This document shows positions 5,994 through 13,371 of a stretch of DNA of 64,000 nucleotides, piece after piece. The number at the start of each line of letters is the position of its first letter. The stretch's first letter is position 1. The position numbers were made by a program, and so were the translations under genes. The notes under the pieces are model-generated. The model was not told where the DNA came from. It did no database searches and saw nothing but the letters and a program-made list of their open reading frames with translations. The DNA is from an uncultured Eubacteriales bacterium (GTDB lineage Bacteria > Bacillota > Clostridia > Oscillospirales > Acutalibacteraceae), in NCBI GenBank assembly GCA_934630515.1, contig CAKTVV010000012.1, positions 1 through 64,000 of the forward strand. The letters run 5' to 3'.

Positions 5994-8477
5994 TTGTCCG
6001 GAGATACAATGTTGACATACCGTGCGCTGAAAGAAGTGATAACATTGAAAATTGCCGGATACGCCCGTATTTCCGTGGATCTCCAGGAGGACAACCAGGA
6101 AAATACCAGTATTGAAAACCAAAAGCGCATAATTGAAGACTATGTTGCCACATATTTTTCGGACGCCGAATTGCACATCTATGAGGATCGTGACCGTTCC
6201 GGCTACACCTTTGCCCAGCGGGAAAATTATCAGATCATGCGCCGGGAATTGATGAGCGGTTCCATAAAAATACTGATTATCAAGGATTTTTCCCGTTTTT
6301 CCCGTCGTAACGGTCTGGGACTGTATGAATTGAAAACTCTGCGGGACGCAGGGGTGCGCATCATTTCCATCGGTGACGGCATTGATTATCCTTCCAGAGA
6401 CGAATGGATGCTCATTCAGGTGAAATTCCTGGTAAACGAGATGCCGGTCACGGAAACCTCCAAAAAAACCCGCCAGATCATTGCCAACCGCCAAAAGAAC
6501 GGTAAGTGGATCTGTGCTGTGCCGTATGGCTACCGCATCACAAACACGAAGGAAATGACCTATGAGATTGACCCCCCTGCCGCCGAGGTGGTGCGGGAGA
6601 TCTTCCGCTTATATACCAATGGATGGGGCTACAAAAAAATTGCCAACTACCTGACGGAGCAGGGCATTCCGACCCCACAGACTAACGAGATTGCCCAAAA
6701 GGAGGCGGAGGGACTCCACACAAAGCTGAAGGCGAAGACCGACTGGAGCATTGTCACCATCAGCAGCACATTGCAAAACGATTTTTATATCGGCACGCTG
6801 CGCCAGAAAAAGTATACACGCAAGGGCATCAACGGCAAAGATATGCGTGTGGACACGGAGGAGCAGATCGTCTTTGAAAATGTCCACGATCCCATCGTGG
6901 ATACACGCACCTTCCTCTATGCGCAGGAGCAGCTCAAGCAGCGCTCCAAAAGCAACTATCGGGGAGAGAAAAAGTACGCCACCGACTATTCGGGGGTGCT
7001 GTTCTGCGGGGATTGCGGCAGCCCGATGTTTTCCATGTCCCGCCCGGATCTGGCGCCCGCTTACACCTGCGGCACCTATCACCGCCGGGGGCGCAAGGGC
7101 TGTACCTCCCACCATATCCGGGTGGATCAGCTGGACGAGTTGCTGCGGCGGTATATCCGGCGGGTGCAGGATAACAGCACCGCTATGCTGCAACAGCTGA
7201 AAGCTGCTATCGCCGATCAGCCGGACCGGGAGGAACAGATCGGCTTGACAATGGAAAACCTGGACCAGCAGCTGCAAAGCGCTAAAGAACAGCTCAAGAC
7301 AATATACAAGCGCAAGGTGCTGGATTCTATGGGAAAATCCGAAAGCGAAGCGGCCATTATTACAGAAGCCTATGCAGATATTGAAAAAGAACTGACCGGG
7401 CGCATTGAAAGTCTGGAAAAGCAGCTGCTGGAAACCAATGATCGGCGCAATATGCTGCTGGAGACCAATCGCAAGGCGAAAACGGTAATGGATGTCTTCG
7501 AGAATATCCTCCGCAAGCCAAAGCTGGATCGACGGGATATCGGGCTGATCGTGGAGCGTATTACCGTCTATGAGGGGCGGGTCTGCATCCGGCTGCGCTC
7601 GGATGTGGATGCTCTTCTCCGGCTGGATACGCCGACCGCCGGGGAGGATACCGTAAATTTTCCGCAGGACAGTAAGGATATCGTAATTACCCAAAAGTCC
7701 GCAAAGCGTGCGGACAAGGTCTTTACTGTCAATGTTATCAACAGCGGCGAACCGCTGCGTTTTCTTTTTCAAATGCGATATAATTATATCCATGTTAAGC
7801 GTTATCGTCAACAGGAGGAACGGCCGATGTATTTTGCCTACGGAGAAACGGAGCTGGCGTACCTGCGCCAAAAGGATGAGCGGCTGTGCGCCGTAATCGA
7901 CGCTGTCGGACACATCGACCGCCCGGTGGACAAGGATCTGTTTTCCTCTGTGGTACACCACATCATCGGACAGCAGATCTCCACAAAAGCGCAGGCCACC
8001 ATCTGGCAGCGGCTGCAGGACGCACTCGGCACGGTCAGCGCCGAGACCGTGCTGGCCGCCGGAGTGCCCCGGCTGCAGGCGCTGGGCATGACCTTTCGCA
8101 AGGCGGAATACATCACGGACTTTGCGACGCAGGTGCACAGCGGTGCATTTGATCCGGCAGCCGTGGAGACGATGCCGGATGCCGACGCCATCCGGGCGCT
8201 GTGTGCGCTGAAAGGGATCGGCGTCTGGACGGCGGAGATGATCCTGCTGTTCTGTCTGCAGCGCCCGAACGTTTTCAGCTACGACGATCTGGCGATCCAG
8301 CGGGGGCTGCGCATGGTATACCATCACCGTGCCATTGACCGCCGGCTGTTTGAAAAATACCGCCGGCGGTTCAGCCCCTATTGCAGCGTGGCGAGCCTGT
8401 ATCTGTGGGCGGCAGCCGGCGGCGCCGTGCCGGGGCTGCGGGACTATAAGCCCGCCGCCAAGACCGGCGGAAAATGA
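5994..8477 (+). CDS. Large serine recombinase (TndX-like), reading frame fused to AlkA-type glycosylase
   Basis: Residues 19-610 form a complete large serine recombinase. The resolvase domain has the catalytic serine in GYARIS (Ser27) and the KDFSRFSRR motif. A recombinase domain follows (NEMPVTETSKKTRQII, WICAVPYGYRI), then a zinc ribbon (CGDCG, CGTYHRRGRKGC), a coiled coil at roughly 405-500 and a C-terminal DNA-binding part. Such enzymes integrate and excise Tn4451-type elements. No stop codon separates it from the DNA glycosylase that begins at Met612 with its own ribosome-binding site, so the element probably inserted just upstream of that gene. The start is uncertain (TTG 5994, ATG 6009 or TTG 6042). 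No cargo genes are adjacent, which suggests a solo or degraded element. Confidence 0.85.
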   Translation: MSGDTMLTYRALKEVITLKIAGYARISVDLQEDNQENTSIENQKRIIEDYVATYFSDAELHIYEDRDRSGYTFAQRENYQIMRRELMSGSIKILIIKDFSRFSRRNGLGLYELKTLRDAGVRIISIGDGIDYPSRDEWMLIQVKFLVNEMPVTETSKKTRQIIANRQKNGKWICAVPYGYRITNTKEMTYEIDPPAAEVVREIFRLYTNGWGYKKIANYLTEQGIPTPQTNEIAQKEAEGLHTKLKAKTDWSIVTISSTLQNDFYIGTLRQKKYTRKGINGKDMRVDTEEQIVFENVHDPIVDTRTFLYAQEQLKQRSKSNYRGEKKYATDYSGVLFCGDCGSPMFSMSRPDLAPAYTCGTYHRRGRKGCTSHHIRVDQLDELLRRYIRRVQDNSTAMLQQLKAAIADQPDREEQIGLTMENLDQQLQSAKEQLKTIYKRKVLDSMGKSESEAAIITEAYADIEKELTGRIESLEKQLLETNDRRNMLLETNRKAKTVMDVFENILRKPKLDRRDIGLIVERITVYEGRVCIRLRSDVDALLRLDTPTAGEDTVNFPQDSKDIVITQKSAKRADKVFTVNVINSGEPLRFLFQMRYNYIHVKRYRQQEERPMYFAYGETELAYLRQKDERLCAVIDAVGHIDRPVDKDLFSSVVHHIIGQQISTKAQATIWQRLQDALGTVSAETVLAAGVPRLQALGMTFRKAEYITDFATQVHSGAFDPAAVETMPDADAIRALCALKGIGVWTAEMILLFCLQRPNVFSYDDLAIQRGLRMVYHHRAIDRRLFEKYRRRFSPYCSVASLYLWAAAGGAVPGLRDYKPAAKTGGK
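7779..7784 (+). promoter_or_regulatory. Candidate -10 box of the glycosylase gene inside the recombinase frame
   Basis: TATAAT lies 43 bp before the ATG at 7827, within the recombinase/glycosylase junction. No good -35 element is seen. Confidence 0.35.
7827..8477 (+). CDS. alkA: DNA-3-methyladenine glycosylase II (AlkA-type, HhH-GPD)
   Basis: Starting at ATG 7827, which has AGGAGG nine bases upstream, the 216-residue protein is a normal-length HhH-GPD glycosylase. It contains the IIGQQIS helix, the helix-hairpin-helix LKGIGVWTAEM and the catalytic aspartate region FSYDDLAIQRGL. It removes alkylated purines from DNA to start base-excision repair. It is followed after 40 bp by ogt, so the two form an alkylation-repair pair. 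The same frame is open upstream through the recombinase gene, so a fused product is possible. The internal ribosome-binding site and normal length suggest that the free enzyme is made. Confidence 0.85.
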   Translation: MYFAYGETELAYLRQKDERLCAVIDAVGHIDRPVDKDLFSSVVHHIIGQQISTKAQATIWQRLQDALGTVSAETVLAAGVPRLQALGMTFRKAEYITDFATQVHSGAFDPAAVETMPDADAIRALCALKGIGVWTAEMILLFCLQRPNVFSYDDLAIQRGLRMVYHHRAIDRRLFEKYRRRFSPYCSVASLYLWAAAGGAVPGLRDYKPAAKTGGK

Positions 8478-8517
8478 CCGGGCATAAACCGACGGCTTTT
8501 TTTCGGAGGTGCAAGAG

Positions 8518-9051
8518 ATGACCTGTATCCAGCATTACCGCTCCCCGCTGGGCGGCATTTTACTGGCGGCGGACGAGGACGGGCTGACCGGACTGTGGTT
8601 CGACGGACAAAAATACTACGCCGACACGCTGCCGCCGGACGCCGCCGAGGAGGAGACCCCGGCGCTGACGGCTGCCAAGCGGTGGCTGGATGTATATTTC
8701 ACCGGTCGGCAGCCCGCCTTCATGCCCCCGCTGCACCCCATCGGTTCACCGTTCCGGCAGGCGGTGTGGCAGCTCCTGCTGCAGATCCCCTACGGGCAGA
8801 CCACGACCTACGGGGCGATCGCCCGGCAGCTGGCTGCCGGACAGGGTCTGCCGAGCGTATCGGCGCAGGCGGTGGGCGGCGCCGTAGGACACAACCGGAT
8901 CTCCATCCTCATTCCCTGTCACCGGGTCGTCGGCACGGGGGGCAGTCTAACCGGGTATGCCGGCGGCATCGATAAAAAAATTCAGCTGCTTACATGGGAG
9001 CATACCGATATGAGCGGCTTTTTCGTACCGAAAAAAGGTACGGCACTTTGA
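8518..9051 (+). CDS. ogt: Methylated-DNA--protein-cysteine methyltransferase
   Basis: The 177-residue protein carries the active-site IPCHRV motif (acceptor Cys), the GSPFRQAVW helix and the YGQTTTYGAIA recognition region of Ogt/AGT enzymes, which transfer alkyl groups from O6-alkylguanine to themselves. ATG 8518 has GGAGGTG directly upstream; a GTG at 8509 overlaps that site and is less likely. It lies between alkA and an HD-domain gene with short gaps, consistent with one DNA-repair/housekeeping operon. Length and motifs are normal. Confidence 0.93.
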   Translation: MTCIQHYRSPLGGILLAADEDGLTGLWFDGQKYYADTLPPDAAEEETPALTAAKRWLDVYFTGRQPAFMPPLHPIGSPFRQAVWQLLLQIPYGQTTTYGAIARQLAAGQGLPSVSAQAVGGAVGHNRISILIPCHRVVGTGGSLTGYAGGIDKKIQLLTWEHTDMSGFFVPKKGTAL

Positions 9052-9064
9052 TGGAGGGATACTG

Positions 9065-9568
9065 ATGCTGGTAGCTACGGCAATTGAACGCATGATCGCC
9101 TTTTACAAGGGGGATCTCCACGACGTCAGCCACTTTCTCAAGGTGTGGGCGCTGGCAAAGACCATCGGCGAGCAGGAGCGGCTGGAGGAGCCGGTACAGC
9201 TGACACTGGAGCTGGCGGCGGTGGTACACGACATTGCCTGCCCCCTCTGCCGGGAGAAATACGGTGACGTGCACGGGCACCATCAGGAGCTGGAAAGTCC
9301 GCCGCTGGTGCAGGCGTTTCTGACAGAGCTGCCGGTCCCGGCGCCGATGGCGGAGCGCATCACATGGCTGGTGGCGCATCACCACACCTATGCGCCGGTG
9401 GACGGCTTGGATCACCGGATCCTGCTGGAGGCGGATTTTTTGGTAAATGCCGGGGAAAGCGGCTATTCCCCGACGGCGATCGACAACGCCCGGCAAAGGG
9501 TGTTCCGGACCGCCGCCGGGCTCCGTCTGCTGGATACGCTGTATCGGGGAGGTGCCGCTGGCACATGA
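9065..9568 (+). CDS. HD-domain phosphohydrolase
   Basis: The 167-residue protein has the metal-binding HD signature: His in DVSHFLKV, the HD pair in AAVVHDIA, and further His residues in HGHH and AHHHTYAP. Such small HD proteins hydrolyse nucleotides or other phosphate esters. The substrate is not evident. It starts at ATG 9065 after TGGAGGG, 13 bp behind ogt, and its stop overlaps the start of the methyltransferase (ATGA), so translation is probably coupled. Confidence 0.85.
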   Translation: MLVATAIERMIAFYKGDLHDVSHFLKVWALAKTIGEQERLEEPVQLTLELAAVVHDIACPLCREKYGDVHGHHQELESPPLVQAFLTELPVPAPMAERITWLVAHHHTYAPVDGLDHRILLEADFLVNAGESGYSPTAIDNARQRVFRTAAGLRLLDTLYRGGAAGT

Positions 9569-10341
9569 GCTCCTCGAACCAAGCGGAAATTCAAGCATCC
9601 TTCACCTGTCAGGCAGAGGACTTTGAGAGCCGCCGCATGAGCTTCTCCAAGGCGGACTATCTGGCGTATGTGGTGTCGAAAATAGCGCCGACAAAGGAGG
9701 CGACGGTTCTGGAGGTGGCGGCCGGCACCGGTGTCTGCGGCCGGGCATTGGCGCCCCACGTCCGCCGGGTGACCTGTCTGGATATGACCCCCGCCATGCT
9801 GGCGGTAGGCAAGGCGCAGGCAGAACAGGCGGGGCTGAACCATATGTCCTTTGTCCTCGGAGATGCCGCTGCGCTGCCGTTTCCGGACGTCGGCTTCGAT
9901 ATCGTCCTCTCCCGGCTGGCGTTTCACCATTTTCCGGCTGTGGAGCCGCCCTTTGCGGAGATGGTGCGGGGGCTGCGGCCGGGCGGCAGACTGTTGCTCA
10001 TCGACATGGAGGCATCCGCCGAGCCGCTGCGGGAGAGCCGGGATCGGATCGAGCAGCTGCGGGATCCCTCCCACGTCCGCAATTGCAGTCGGACGGAGCT
10101 GCTGGCGCTGTACGCCGCCCACGGGCTTACCGCAGACTGCTGCGAGACGACCCGCATCCCGGTGGATGCAGAGAGCTGGCTGGAGCTGACCCACACGCCT
10201 CCACCGGTGCGGGAGGAGATACGGCGGCGGTTCACCGACGAGCTCAACGGCGGAGAAAAAACCGGCTTTGCGCCCTACACCGTTTCCGGACAGCTGCGCT
10301 TTGACCAGCAGTGGCTGCTGCTTATCGGACGGAAAGGATAA
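9565..10341 (+). CDS. Class I SAM-dependent methyltransferase
   Basis: The 258-residue product has the Rossmann-fold SAM motifs: VLEVAAGTGVCGRAL (motif I), CLDMTP (motif II acidic), LGDAAALPFPD and SRLAFHHF. This pattern matches UbiE/Methyltransf_11 type enzymes acting on small molecules. The start ATG overlaps the HD gene stop by four bases and GGGAGGTG lies upstream. The frame is open further 5' but that part belongs to the HD gene in another frame. The substrate is unknown. Confidence 0.88.
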   Translation: MSSSNQAEIQASFTCQAEDFESRRMSFSKADYLAYVVSKIAPTKEATVLEVAAGTGVCGRALAPHVRRVTCLDMTPAMLAVGKAQAEQAGLNHMSFVLGDAAALPFPDVGFDIVLSRLAFHHFPAVEPPFAEMVRGLRPGGRLLLIDMEASAEPLRESRDRIEQLRDPSHVRNCSRTELLALYAAHGLTADCCETTRIPVDAESWLELTHTPPPVREEIRRRFTDELNGGEKTGFAPYTVSGQLRFDQQWLLLIGRKG

Positions 10342-10399
10342 TGTCGAACGCAGCCGGGTACACAGACGGAATTTTTGCCGCCGCACACCATTTCCGGGG

Positions 10400-10428
10400 T
10401 TGAATTTTCACGGAAGGTGTGGTATACT
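10400..10428 (+). promoter_or_regulatory. Promoter of the eutS-eutP pair
   Basis: TTGAAT, a 17-nt spacer and TATACT lie 30 bp before the GTG start, so the pair has its own promoter and is not only read through from the methyltransferase. Confidence 0.75.
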
Positions 10429-10458
10429 GCTTTAGTATGAAGAAAGGAGGCGATCGCC

Positions 10459-10818
10459 GTGGACATTCAGGATAAGATGCGCTTGGTACAGGAGCTGGTA
10501 CCGGGCAAGCAGATCACCATCTGCCATGTGATCGCCAACCCCGACGCCGTCATCTATCGTAAGCTGGGGCTGGATCCGGCAGTAGATTACAGCCGGGCTG
10601 CCATCGGCATCGTCACCATGTCCCCCGCCGAGACCGCCATCATCGCCGGCGATATTGCCATCAAGACCGCCGGGGTGGAGCTGGGCTTCGTGGATCGGTT
10701 CAGCGGCACGCTGATCGTCACCGGACGGGTCTCCGAGGTGGAGGCGGCGCTGCGGGCGCTGAGCGACTATTGCCGGGATACTCTGGGTTTCACAGTCTGC
10801 GACATCACCCGCACATGA
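10459..10818 (+). CDS. eutS: Bacterial microcompartment shell protein, EutS/PduU type
   Basis: The 119-residue protein matches the circularly permuted single BMC domain of EutS. It has an N-terminal VPGKQITICHVIANP strand, the MSPAETAIIAGDIAIK segment, and GFVDRFSGTLIVTGRVSEVEAAL near the C-terminus. EutS forms hexameric shell tiles of ethanolamine-utilisation compartments. It starts at GTG 10459 after AAAGGAGG and overlaps eutP by ATGA. No catalytic ethanolamine genes or other shell proteins are present here, so the pair is either a satellite of a eut locus elsewhere or has another use. Confidence 0.88.
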   Translation: MDIQDKMRLVQELVPGKQITICHVIANPDAVIYRKLGLDPAVDYSRAAIGIVTMSPAETAIIAGDIAIKTAGVELGFVDRFSGTLIVTGRVSEVEAALRALSDYCRDTLGFTVCDITRT

Positions 10819-11285
10819 AAAAGATCATCCTCATGGGACGGGTCTCCGCCGGGAAAACTACGCTCACTCAGGCGCTGCGGGGCGAAAGCATCCGCTATGA
10901 AAAGACCCAGTATATTCACCACACCGATGTGGTCATCGACACCCCCGGAGAATATGCAGAGACCGCTCATCTGGGGCGAGCACTGGCGCTGTATACCTAT
11001 GAAGCGGATGTGGTGGGGCTGCTGCTCAGCGCCACCGAGCCGTACAGCCTGTATCCCCCCTGTGTGACCTCCTCATGCAACCGACCGGTCATCGGCATCG
11101 TCACCCATATCCACGCCCCCGACGGCGATCCCGCCCGGGCGGAGCGCTGGCTGCGTCTGGCAGGCTGCCGGACGGTGTTTTGGGTAGACAGCACCACCGG
11201 CGAGGGGATCGATCCCATTTTGCAGTATCTGTCCGGCGAGGAGCCGCCGGAGACTGCCCGTATCCCGTCTGAACCCAAAGGATAA
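10815..11285 (+). CDS. eutP: EutP/PduV-family small GTPase-like protein
   Basis: The product (156 aa) begins with a Walker A motif (MGRVSAGKTTL) and has a switch-like VIDTPGEY motif and GIVTHIH in place of NKxD. This is the pattern of the EutP/PduV group of Ras-like P-loop proteins tied to microcompartment loci; acetate-kinase activity has been reported for some members. Translation is coupled to eutS by an ATGA overlap. A terminator follows directly at 11286-11317. Confidence 0.88.
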   Translation: MKKIILMGRVSAGKTTLTQALRGESIRYEKTQYIHHTDVVIDTPGEYAETAHLGRALALYTYEADVVGLLLSATEPYSLYPPCVTSSCNRPVIGIVTHIHAPDGDPARAERWLRLAGCRTVFWVDSTTGEGIDPILQYLSGEEPPETARIPSEPKG

Positions 11286-11317
11286 AGCCAACCGACACGT
11301 TCGGTTGGCTTTTTTTG
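11286..11317 (+). terminator. Rho-independent terminator of eutS-eutP
   Basis: AGCCAACCGA and TCGGTTGGCT form a 10-bp stem around CACGT, followed by seven T residues, immediately after the stop codon. Confidence 0.92.
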
Positions 11318-11352
11318 CGGTGCCGGTCGGCACCGCTGCCGTTAAGGGTACC

Positions 11353-11383
11353 AAGTTGTGTGGATACACCGGATGCGGCTCGA
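11353..11383. repeat. Partial copy of intergenic repeat
   Basis: This copy matches the downstream half of the 57-bp repeat, including TACACCGGATGCGGCTCGA, compared with TACACCGGATATGGCTCGA in the copy at 11395-11451. Confidence 0.5.
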
Positions 11384-11394
11384 ATACAGGAGCA

Positions 11395-11451
11395 GTCAAT
11401 GCCGCTGCCCACAGGGAAACTAACTGCGTGGGTACACCGGATATGGCTCGA
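11395..11451. repeat. 57-bp intergenic repeat, copy A
   Basis: It starts with GTCAAT, contains CCCACAGGGAAAC and GCGTGGGT, and ends GGCTCGA. It is about 80% identical to copy B at 11700-11756. The CCCAC/GTGGG arms could pair, as in REP-like elements. Confidence 0.6.
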
Positions 11452-11699
11452 CGGCGGTTGCCGCCGGCGCTGGTATCTGCAGGAAAACCGCTGTGCGGTG
11501 CGCCGGGGGCAGCTCTGCAGCGGAGAGGTAGCGTTCACCAGCACTGGTATCTGCGATAAAACAAGCCTTGTTCTATGCCTTGTCCCCGGCTTTTTTCCCG
11601 CTCCCGCACATTTTTCGCCCCGCTGCTCGGATTTTTCGCTTTTTGGGGGTACATAGTTCCGTGTTCCGCTTTCTGAAAACAGGCTTGCCAGCGGTTACC

Positions 11700-11756
11700 G
11701 TCAATCCGGCTACCCACAGGGAAACCGACTGCGTGGGTGCGCCGAGTGCGGTTCGA
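11700..11756. repeat. 57-bp intergenic repeat, copy B
   Basis: Second copy in the same orientation, 305 bp downstream of copy A, with the same CCCACAGGGAAAC and CTGCGTGGGT blocks and a GGTTCGA end. Confidence 0.6.
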
Positions 11757-11793
11757 CAGCGGTGCCGCTTTGGGGGGCTGGATATCACAGCGC

Positions 11794-11834
11794 ACACAAA
11801 AGGAGACCGCCGCCCGTAAACGGACGGCGGTCTC
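11794..11834 (-). terminator. Terminator of the mrp transcription unit
   Basis: On the minus strand a 15-position stem (GAGACCGCCG arm with one mismatch) is followed by CTTTTGTG. It lies 85 bp beyond the mrp stop codon. Confidence 0.75.
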
Positions 11835-11840
11835 TTTATC

Positions 11841-11880
11841 GAAGCGATCCGAAACAAGGGAGGGAGTCCGAACCGCAGAA
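11841..11880 (-). repeat. Conserved 3'-UTR element, copy 1
   Basis: This 40-bp segment lies between the mrp stop codon and its terminator. It matches 34 of 40 bases of the segment at 23597-23636, which has the same position relative to another minus-strand gene and its terminator. The 20-bp core TCCGAAACAAGGGAGGGAGT is identical in both. Confidence 0.7.
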
Positions 11881-11918
11881 GAAAGCAACAGGTAAATGGG
11901 TGCACTATTGCGCCGGTG

Positions 11919-12740
11919 TTATTGCAGCAGCGCCTCCACAGCGTCGGCAGCAGGCTCCAGCTCCTCGCAGACCACCCGCTCGATCTCGCCGCTGTCACAC
12001 AGCGCCGCCACAGCCGCATCCATCGGCAGCCGTGCCAGCACCGGCAGACCCAGCTCAGCCGCCGCTGCATCCAGCGCCTTGCCATCCCCGAACAGCGGGA
12101 TCTGCTTCCCGCAATCGGGGCAGGTCACATAGCTCATGTTTTCCACAAAGCCCAACACGGGGATATCCAGCATCTCCGCCATGCGGCGTGCCTTACCCAC
12201 CACCATCTGCACCAGGCTCTGGGGGGTGGTGACCACCACATTGCCGTCCAGCGGGATGCTCTGATACACCGTCAGCGGAATATCGCCGGTGCCGGGGGGC
12301 ATATCGATGAACAGCACATCCAGCTCCCCCCAGACCACGTCCGTCCAGAACTGGGTGACCGCACCCGCCACCACGGGACCGCGCCATACCACCGGCTGGT
12401 TCTCATCCTCCAGCAGCAGATTGATGCTCATCACCTTGATCCCCATATGGGTCTCTGCCGGGAGAATGCCCAAATCGTTGGCCTGCGCCCGGCAGGTCAG
12501 CCCAAATGCCTTGGGAATGGACGGACCGGTGATATCGGCGTCCAGCACGCCCACCTTATAGCCCCGCCGGGCCATGAGGGTCGCCAGCATGGCGGTGACG
12601 GAGGATTTACCAACTCCGCCCTTGCCGCTGCTGACCGCTACCACCTTTTTGATCTGGCTGTATTGATTCAGCTTCGCCCGCAGATCCTGCTGGTCGCATT
12701 TCTGCCCGCAGGAGCTGCAATCGTGGGTACATTCGCTCAT
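11919..12740 (-). CDS. mrp: Mrp/NBP35-type iron-sulfur cluster carrier ATPase
   Basis: The 273-residue protein has a cysteine-rich N-terminus (CTHDCSSCGQKC) and a deviant Walker A motif (SSGKGGVGKSS). These are followed by LDADITGPSIP, the FIDMPPGTGDIPLT block and a CPDC pair near residue 210 that binds the bridging Fe-S cluster. It acts in the cytoplasm as a dimeric scaffold or carrier for Fe-S cluster delivery. It is last in a minus-strand group with the UPF0340, DUF2461 and DMT genes, ending at a hairpin terminator. Length and motifs are complete. Confidence 0.93.
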   Translation of the reverse strand: MSECTHDCSSCGQKCDQQDLRAKLNQYSQIKKVVAVSSGKGGVGKSSVTAMLATLMARRGYKVGVLDADITGPSIPKAFGLTCRAQANDLGILPAETHMGIKVMSINLLLEDENQPVVWRGPVVAGAVTQFWTDVVWGELDVLFIDMPPGTGDIPLTVYQSIPLDGNVVVTTPQSLVQMVVGKARRMAEMLDIPVLGFVENMSYVTCPDCGKQIPLFGDGKALDAAAAELGLPVLARLPMDAAVAALCDSGEIERVVCEELEPAADAVEALLQ

Positions 12741-12764
12741 GTCATTCGCTCCTCATATCTATAC

Positions 12765-13313
12765 TTACAGCTTACTCTCATCGTAAACCGCCCGGCAGCC
12801 GCCGATGAATTTCGGACGGGTGCGGGCGCACAGCAGCAGCGCTGCGCCGATCTGCTTCAGGGACAGCCGCACCGGCACCGCCACGGGGCGCAGGTGCATC
12901 CCGATCAAAGTGCCGCCGATGTCCAGCCCGGCGTGTGCCTGCACCCGCTCCACCGCCACCGGGTGCTGCAGCCGCTGCCAGGCGGTGGTGGCAAAGGAGC
13001 CGCCCGCCTTGGGCTGGGGCAGCACATTCACCGGCTCCAGCCCATAGGTGCGTGCCGCCTCCGCCTCCAAAACGATCGCCCGGTTGAGGTGCTCGCAGCA
13101 TTGCGCCGCCAGATACAGCCCGTTTTCCTGCAGCACCGGCAGGATGCCGTCCATAACCGCACCGGCAGCGTCCATGCTGGAGCCGGTGCCGATCCGCTCC
13201 CCCAGCACCTCGCTGGAGGAACAGCCCACCACCACGATGTCGCCCGGCTGCAGCCGGGCTGTCTCCAGCAGCTCGGTGATCGCCTGCCGTGCCTGTTCGG
13301 TGATCTCTTTCAT
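12765..13313 (-). CDS. UPF0340/DUF436 (YwlG-like, TIGR01440) family protein
   Basis: The 182-residue product contains the family's VVVGCSSSEVLGERIG segment, the CEHLNRA motif and the DIGGTLIGMHLRPVAVPVR block. The family is widespread in Firmicutes and its biochemical function is not established. The start at 13313 follows AGAGGGTC; a longer frame to 13361 lacks a good site. It lies 24 bp upstream of mrp in the same operon-like run. Confidence 0.85.
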   Translation of the reverse strand: MKEITEQARQAITELLETARLQPGDIVVVGCSSSEVLGERIGTGSSMDAAGAVMDGILPVLQENGLYLAAQCCEHLNRAIVLEAEAARTYGLEPVNVLPQPKAGGSFATTAWQRLQHPVAVERVQAHAGLDIGGTLIGMHLRPVAVPVRLSLKQIGAALLLCARTRPKFIGGCRAVYDESKL

Positions 13314-13371
13314 ACTTCTGACCCTCTTCTTTATAACGGAATCCTCGCCGTCCGGCAGCAAAAGCGGAGCG

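Larger units (their letters stand above)
11318..11793. other. Non-coding intergenic region with dispersed repeats
   Basis: I find no credible gene here. The short frames are Cys/Arg/Pro-rich with no ribosome-binding site. The stretch carries two copies of a 57-bp repeat and a partial third copy (see the repeat entries), and an inverted CCCAC...GTGGG core within each full copy. Confidence 0.6.

Noticed and set aside
6609..8327. A 572-residue open frame on the minus strand
   Set aside because: It mirrors the recombinase and glycosylase genes, both of which have clear motifs on the plus strand.
11712..11756. tRNA-like GGTTCGA loop
   Set aside because: No acceptor stem, anticodon arm or CCA end can be drawn, and the same sequence recurs as part of an intergenic repeat.
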